Assembly (NCBI GenBank): GCA_907163375.1
Contig: CAJQUW010011540.1
Coordinates: 62,001 to 126,000 of the forward strand
DNA from: Prostheceraeus crozeri
Lineage: Eukaryota; Platyhelminthes; Polycladida; Euryleptidae
Length of the DNA stretch: 64,000 bases
Direction of reading: 5' to 3'
The notes beneath the pieces are model-generated. The model worked only from the letters and a program-made list of their open reading frames with translations, made no database searches and was not told where the DNA came from. Both the position numbers and the translations under genes were made by a program. This document shows, in pieces, positions 58,301-64,000 of this stretch (the stretch's first letter is position 1; the number at the start of each line of letters is the position of its first letter).

Positions 58301-58604
58301 CATTAATGGACTCGTATACTAATAGCAGCACACCCTCCATGATCGTGTCAAGAGTAAGTAAAGCTTTCAGCGCGCATTATTCGCGTCATAATGCTCGCTG
58401 AAAGCTTTACTTGCTCTTGACACGATCATGGAGGGTGTGCTTCGCTGATCTTGGGGATCTTCATGCCGCGTCAGCATTTCGAAGACTGGGTTCGATTCCC
58501 AGCCGGTAAGCCACTTTTCATGGTGGTGCCAAGAGCAAGGTGCATTGAAATATTATTTCAACCTCGTGAAAGCCGGAGGCATTAAATCATTAGACTCGTA
58601 TACT
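58301..58604 (+). mobile_element. tRNA-derived SINE with flanking duplication
   Basis: Flanked by CATTAATGGACTCGTATACT (58301-58320) and CATTAGACTCGTATACT (58588-58604), a slightly decayed target duplication. Inside is a box B (GGGTTCGATTCCCAGCC near 58488-58504) followed by a body (GGTGCCAAGAGCAAGGTGCA) ending near 58587. No clear box A is seen: the head is occupied by the hairpin at 58327-58441. Confidence 0.7.
58327..58441. repeat. 115-nt near-perfect hairpin in the SINE head
   Basis: A 54-nt arm beginning AGCACACCCTCCATGATCGT pairs with its inverted copy with only two mismatches across a 7-nt loop (TCGCGTC). The right arm runs directly into the SINE. So few mismatches in so long a stem mean the inversion is recent or maintained. 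Confidence 0.9.
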
Positions 58605-60801
58605 CTTTAGTTGGTGTAGTGAACGCTTATTACACGTGTAATCAAATCATTCCATTTAGTTTAAAGGTATCATGGACTAGTAATTGTAGAGCCTCATATA
58701 GCCGATTCTCTTCCTTAAATTGATTGAATCTTATGATATTCTTATTCTATAGTATATGTGCGAAAACGCATTTCATTGAGAGATATTTTTACACGCTTTT
58801 AGTATGACACTGGTTTTTTCAAAAGTCCCAATCCACCACAACGATTGGTTGCATGCATTTTGTATTGCACCAACTGTTTTACTTAAGTTAGTATTGGTTT
58901 CAGACTTTTTCCCATCGTGTACATGTATTTAAGCACAGATTTTTAGCAAGAAATTCTTATGTGCTCAGAAAATTCAGTCTTAGACAGATGGTCATAGAAG
59001 ATTTTTGAATTGTCGAAGAATTTAGCAATTGACCCTATGCTCATGAAACTTTCCCGTAGTCGGAAATTGCTCATAAAAGCAATGGGGATAAAGCAATGGG
59101 GATGTCTCATGAATTACAGTGAATAAAACTCTTTTAATTACCTAATTCATATTTGTTATTGAGGCATCTAGTTCCTGACCATTATCTTTACTTGATGATT
59201 TTAAAATAGGCCTACCACTAAGCTGCTGTTGGCGGGCATGAAATGAATTACTACCTTAATTAACAATTAATTTCAAATATTATCACTAGATAATGTAGGA
59301 TTTTTTCCATCATGATTTTTTATTAAACCCGTCTGGCATACAGTTAGAGAAATGCTTACTCTTCAACAAACGGACATCATCAGCAAGTGTTAAACTGCCA
59401 CCAGCAAACTGAATGTGCTTTGATCGGATAGTCTTTTAAATAAAATTATCTGTGATTACGTCTAATGCTGTGGCTATTTAGACACTGGTTGACAGAATAA
59501 TCCGCTTAACTTGTTCGGGATTTGTCACCAAATCGACAGATGGAAATTGCTCTCGCTTTATCCCTTAAACATAAACAGAGCAGCGTAATACTATCTTCCG
59601 ATACCATTTCATGAAAGAAATACATAACTGTTGATATTGAAAGTGCATCGATATGTTTATACAAACATTTGCATGGAACTTCGTTCTGATTGTGCTAGAT
59701 AAAATTCAAGGTGGAAATTGAAATTTTGGCGCATCCGTAATGCTTGACATTTCATCAAACTTTTATGTTTGCTTATTGAAATCCAGAACAAATATCATGT
59801 ATCTCAATATGTATGTCCATCTCAAGTATAAAGTCTCGGTTTTGAAATCGAGCTTTCTCAGGTATCAATTATCTTCTCTTTGCAAAAATTATCTGTTGCA
59901 AACTTGTTGTTTATGTAAATAAATGTGAATGTTCGCCTCGTTCATCGACTTCCAAGCAGCATTTTTTGAACTTTTACGGATGTGTTCTGCAACAGCTTGC
60001 AATTGCCATTCACAATATGAAATAGGCCTGTGCTTTATGAGATAAAGCACAATTCCCACTTTATACAAGAACAGTATCATTATTAGTCGCAGATGCTTTA
60101 AATGGTATTCACATTGAATAATGTTTTCAGATTATTAAACTGTAAAAGCCTTTAGCGACACCCATTATTATATCGCAGTTTTAAACTACTTCTGCAACGT
60201 GTGATATAGCTAAATTAGTGACATAATATTTTTCTTTGTATTTTTCGTATTTTTCTTTGTAATTATGTTAATCCTAAAATGTATTTTCAAGAGTAAAGTT
60301 AATCAGACAACTGATTGCGATTCTACAAATAAAATCTTCTAAAATCAGGTAAAATCAACGGCGTCTGCAATACATGCAACTGACCCTGCCCTTAACAATA
60401 TGGATAATTTGATTTTGATATTTTTGCATTGTTTCTTTTCTCCATTCATTAAACTTCTAAATTTATTTTCTGAGCATGAAACGATTTCACTTGATAAATA
60501 GCCACAAAAATAATTCCCAAACTTCCTAACAATGACAGAGATCAAAGGCCTTCATAAAATTCTCTTTTAGTTCAAACATGAACAGTTCTTTGTAAAACTC
60601 TCGACGGAAATTGCTAGAGAAAATTGCAAACAAGTGATTCCAAACCCAAGTTCGTGAAAGCTGTTATTTCCTTTCGTAAATTGTTTCAGGTGTATTTACA
60701 TGCTTACCGTAAATGACAATAATTTTCATCAACTCGGTCGAAATACTGGTTGTGAATTGAAGACAGGATAGCATGACAAGAAAAGTTGTTGGAGAATTGC
60801 G
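58605..60801. other. intergenic, no gene seen
   Basis: AT-rich, with short frames only. No RNA gene or bounded repeat was found. Confidence 0.5.
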
Positions 60802-60951
60802 TTTGCAATTAAGTTCTAATTGAGTCCTTTTTTCCTGCAGGTTTTGCGAAAATTCTCCAATTGTTGGTAAAAGATGTTGTCAACATTTTTTACCAGCAAT
60901 TGGAGAATTTTCGCAAAGCCTACAGGAAAAAATGATGCACCCAATTGCAAA
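60802..60951. mobile_element. 150-bp hairpin MITE
   Basis: TTTGCAATT...AATTGCAAA ends. The inner arms AGGTTTTGCGAAAATTCTCC / GGAGAATTTTCGCAAAGCCT continue into CAATTG(T)TGGTAAAA. The right arm is shorter near the end, so a few bases are unpaired. The centre is TGTTGTCAACA. Confidence 0.8.
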
Positions 60952-61074
60952 TACAACATGTAGCATATTTGCTGCAATTGAGACTTGTAACCACAGAATT
61001 TGATTGTTTAATCGTATCACTTTGCTAGAAGTGCAAACTGATTCAAACAGATGGCACATGCAGGAACTTAATAA

Positions 61075-61463
61075 GTGGGCAAAAAGAAATTCTTAATACC
61101 TTACAGAGATAGGAAAAATAGTCGTGCGTCGCTTGCAGATTTCTCTGAATTCTTTCAAAATGCTCCGATCGCCACGATTCCTTCAGATTCGAAGAATTCA
61201 GATCATTGCGCAAAAGTTTTCTCGATAATGTTGGGTCCTCCGATCATTTTAAAAAAAGTTAGCAGGCGCATGAAAAAACGTTCACAAACTTCTCTGCAGA
61301 ACTTGACATCGTCTGTGTCTCTTTGCTGTGTGATCCGGTTGATAACAGTCACTGAAACTTTGTACAATTTGGCGTGTTTAATGTTGAACTGGCTGCTCAT
61401 TGTTCGATTGCTATGGTATTTAGTCAGGAGATTGTGCCATTCCATTAACGCTACATGTCCCAA
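61075..61463. other. overlapping open frames on both strands, undecided
   Basis: A plus frame of 130 codons (61075-61467, no early ATG) overlaps a minus ATG frame of 86 codons (61203-61463, MGHVALMEWHNLLTKYHSNR...). Both have normal amino-acid mixes and GC is a little above the flanks. The foldback element at 61466 abuts the minus start. It could be an exon or captured sequence; nothing is recognised. Confidence 0.2.
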
Positions 61464-61465
61464 TT

Positions 61466-62190
61466 AGTCCGGCAGCCAGAACGAGTTTCTGCAGGGAACG
61501 AGGCCGAAAGTGAGACTTTCACAGAATGATGTGCACCCTATGCCTACTACGAATTGGCACGTCTGCCGAGTTCTATTGAGTTCCTCTTCTTGTCAGACAG
61601 GATCAAAGAAAAACACATGTAAATCCAATGGGACGCAGATTGCAGTTTTTGACTAAAATGAAATTTTGTATGTTTTCTCTGATTAAACGAAAAGTACCAA
61701 GTCTAGAGTCATGATTTTTGACATGGAATGTATTCAGGTCATTTCCTATGATGTGCAGATGCTTTTATCATGCATTATATCGCCGATGTATGCGAGAATC
61801 AGGTTGAATGTGGATAAAGTAGCTCAAAATGTTTGTGTTTGCCGACATTTAGAGGCTCGCCAAATATAAATGTGTTTAGCTTTAGAGACAGGGGTGCATG
61901 AACATGAAAGGAAATGACCTGAATACATTCCATGTCAAAAATCATGACTCTAGACTTGGTACTTTTCGTTTAATCAGAGAAAACATAGAAAATTTCATTT
62001 TAACCAAAAACTGCAATCTGCGTCCCATTGGATTTACATGTGTTTTTCTTTGATCCTGTCTGACAGGAAGAGGAACTCACTAGAACTCGACAGACGTGCC
62101 GATTCGTAGTAGGCATAGGGTGTACATTATTCTGTGAAAGTCTCACTTTCGGCCTCGTTCCCTGCAGAAACTCGTTCTGGCTGCCGGACT
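61466..62190. mobile_element. 725-bp foldback element with ~300-bp near-perfect arms
   Basis: Starts AGTCCGGCAGCCAGAACGAG and ends with its inverted copy (CTGCCGGACT). Arms stay nearly identical for about 300 bp, through CCTATGCCTACTACGAAT and CTCTAGACTTGGTACTTTTC (minus sense). Outside, TTA and TAA extend the symmetry, so a target duplication cannot be fixed. It is non-coding. An old relative lies at 13800-14430. Confidence 0.88.
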
Positions 62191-64000
62191 AAATGCTTCC
62201 TTTCTAGTCAAACAGAGGAAGAGACGACCTGTCTATTTCTGTGCTTGTAACAAATCACCTTCTTCTTGTTTAGTCAACACAGTTTATTGATTTATTAATT
62301 CAAACAAGCTCCGAGCAGATATTTGCATTGTACCGGTATATTGTAGTCAAGATAGTTACACTGTTAGATAACTAAAAGAGGTGAAGTTAGTAAAACGTGA
62401 ATTGTCATGAAACTGCTTGACATATAACGCTTCTCGTCAGCTGAACAGCACCATAAATTATGTACACGGCCAAATTATGAACTCAAATTTCAGTTGCCGG
62501 TATTCTTAAAAGCATATGGAAATCCATGCTACTTTCGAGTGGATTGTTTCGAGCGCATCAATTTGCATGTATAGAAAAAAATTATTTCCGAAATTTCATA
62601 AAGAAGTAATTCGATGTCAAAAGGAGTTCTCAATTGCTGTGCTGACAGCATTTGAAATAAAACTTTTTTACAGACACTGTATAGCTGATATGGTGACCAT
62701 TTTAATGAAAAATGTATTTGAATATCACATGTCTTCATGTTAAAAATTGCTACTCTCTGATATCTTTTTCTAAAAGATTTGTATGATTGTCATTTTTTCT
62801 GATGCTGTCATGGTTTTCAAACAAACATTCGAGTTTTTCAATTAATTACGAACGTACAACTTAAATTATTAAACGCTTGTAATGGTCACAGCTATGGTAT
62901 CAAAAATAGTTATTAGAGTTATTAAACATGTTATTAGAGCTATGTTATTAAACATAGCTCTATCAAGAGGAAATAGCTTCGGGACTCGTAAGTCAAATTT
63001 ATCGACAGTGCTGAACACTTTCATTTAAGCCAATATGTTGTGAAGCCAACTCAACTGCATCAATCTATTTATTATTGATAAATATTACTTATTAACCTTT
63101 TCCAAACCAGGAGCTGGGGCAATTCGTTCCCTGTCGCACTTTTGCTGTGAACCTGTAAGAAACTGAGACACTGAGCTGTTCAATTTGTGCTTTGTTTTAA
63201 TTTTAGCGCATTATGAAACTTTTCACCAAAGCTAGGGTCATGAATAAAGCTGATTTTCTATATGAATAGAGCAACATATCATAGCTGTTACTGTTACTCT
63301 GATGCATTAGCATTAGATAGTTAACAGAATTAGAGACATAAGTTGATGATCATCTACTATGATAATAAATAATTTTAGTAATTTTTTTATGTGTCCTGGG
63401 GTAGGCTGTAAGAAGGCCTATTTTGACATTTATATGATGGCCAATTTCTTACCAAAAACGCAGTCTGTTGGGATTTTTCACTTGTCGACCTATAACAAGC
63501 GAGATTTTACAAGAAAAGAAATTGATAAAGCAAAAAGGCAGGTAATAACAGTTTTTGATTACTTATGAACATTAATAGGAAAAGTAATAGAAACACAGTT
63601 TTGTTGAGCGTGATACAACATCAGCCGAAAATAGTCTGTTCTGAATCAATCAGACAGCGAAGCAAAAAATTGTGTGTATTTTAAATCAATCAGCGCACTG
63701 TGAAGGGATTCTTTCAGCTGCCGCATGTTCTTTTATAAAGGTCCTAAGTTTCGGCGAAATGCAGGTTTCATTCATGTCTCATAATATATCGACTCAACAG
63801 CGTCATGCATTCCTAAATAGAGTTTAAAAAAACATTGCTTGTTTTGAGACATGTTGAGAACAACTGATTAAATTAAAACACGACATTGTTAAAAAATTCG
63901 AAGAATCGAGGAAACGGAGGAAATCAAATTTAAACAACTGCTCTAGTAGAAAATCGTGTAAATAATTAGGCTACTTGAAGTCAAAGCGTATAAATTAATA
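62191..64000. other. intergenic, no gene seen
   Basis: AT-rich. A small palindrome AGAGCTATG...CATAGCTCT lies at about 62936-62961. Frames of 69-75 codons (62516-62743, 63359-63568) have no recognisable product. Confidence 0.5.

Overview
The window is AT-rich animal DNA dominated by mobile elements. The protein signatures are metazoan transposon families: Harbinger with its Myb-like partner, Tc1, piggyBac, hAT-type MITEs, Penelope-like retroelements (PLEs), non-LTR retrotransposons and tRNA-derived SINEs. Spliceosomal introns, TATA boxes and scattered TAGGCCTA words fit an invertebrate, perhaps a marine one, but I cannot name the species. I see no complete host gene. The best host candidates are one possible terminal exon (15669-16077), a GC-rich island with CRE and E-box sites (30037-30298), and a weaker exon candidate (56119-56472).

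Layout. 1-10 kb: a MITE family with CATAG ends, a short GC-rich hairpin MITE, a PLE endonuclease relic with hammerhead-like motifs, a tRNA-like SINE relic, and a piggyBac-type MITE inserted at a TTAA inside a CATAG MITE. 11-21 kb: a second PLE relic, an old foldback element, the possible host exon, a complete but dead Tc1 element, a minisatellite-bearing dispersed repeat and a LINE relic. 23-29 kb: a near-complete two-gene Harbinger element, a piggyBac transposase scrap, a small hAT-type MITE and a third PLE relic. 30-32 kb: the GC-rich island and a decayed LINE.

32,738-44,758 is the outstanding feature: a 12.0-kb element flanked by a perfect 6-bp duplication (GAGATA), starting AGT and ending ACT. 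Two nearly identical inverted arms (4.80 and 4.40 kb) surround a 2.8-kb loop. Each arm holds, from the tip inward, clustered AP-1/Maf sites, an array of ~320-bp units, an inward-facing CRE+TATA+initiator promoter, an array of ~100-bp units and an outward-facing TATA-driven 90-codon frame. The loop carries one TATA-driven gene for a small, very acidic Ser/Glu-rich protein with a SUMO-interaction-like motif and a good 62-bp intron. No transposase, integrase, polymerase or capsid frame was recognised. Termini and duplication length resemble Polintons/Mavericks, so it may be a non-autonomous relative mobilised in trans, or an unnamed foldback class.

45-64 kb: a LINE scrap, a 4.3-kb element with inverted repeats and TA-type ends, two intact CATAG MITEs with perfect 8-bp duplications, a second copy of the minisatellite repeat, a SINE with a 115-nt hairpin at its head, a hairpin MITE and a 725-bp near-palindromic foldback element.
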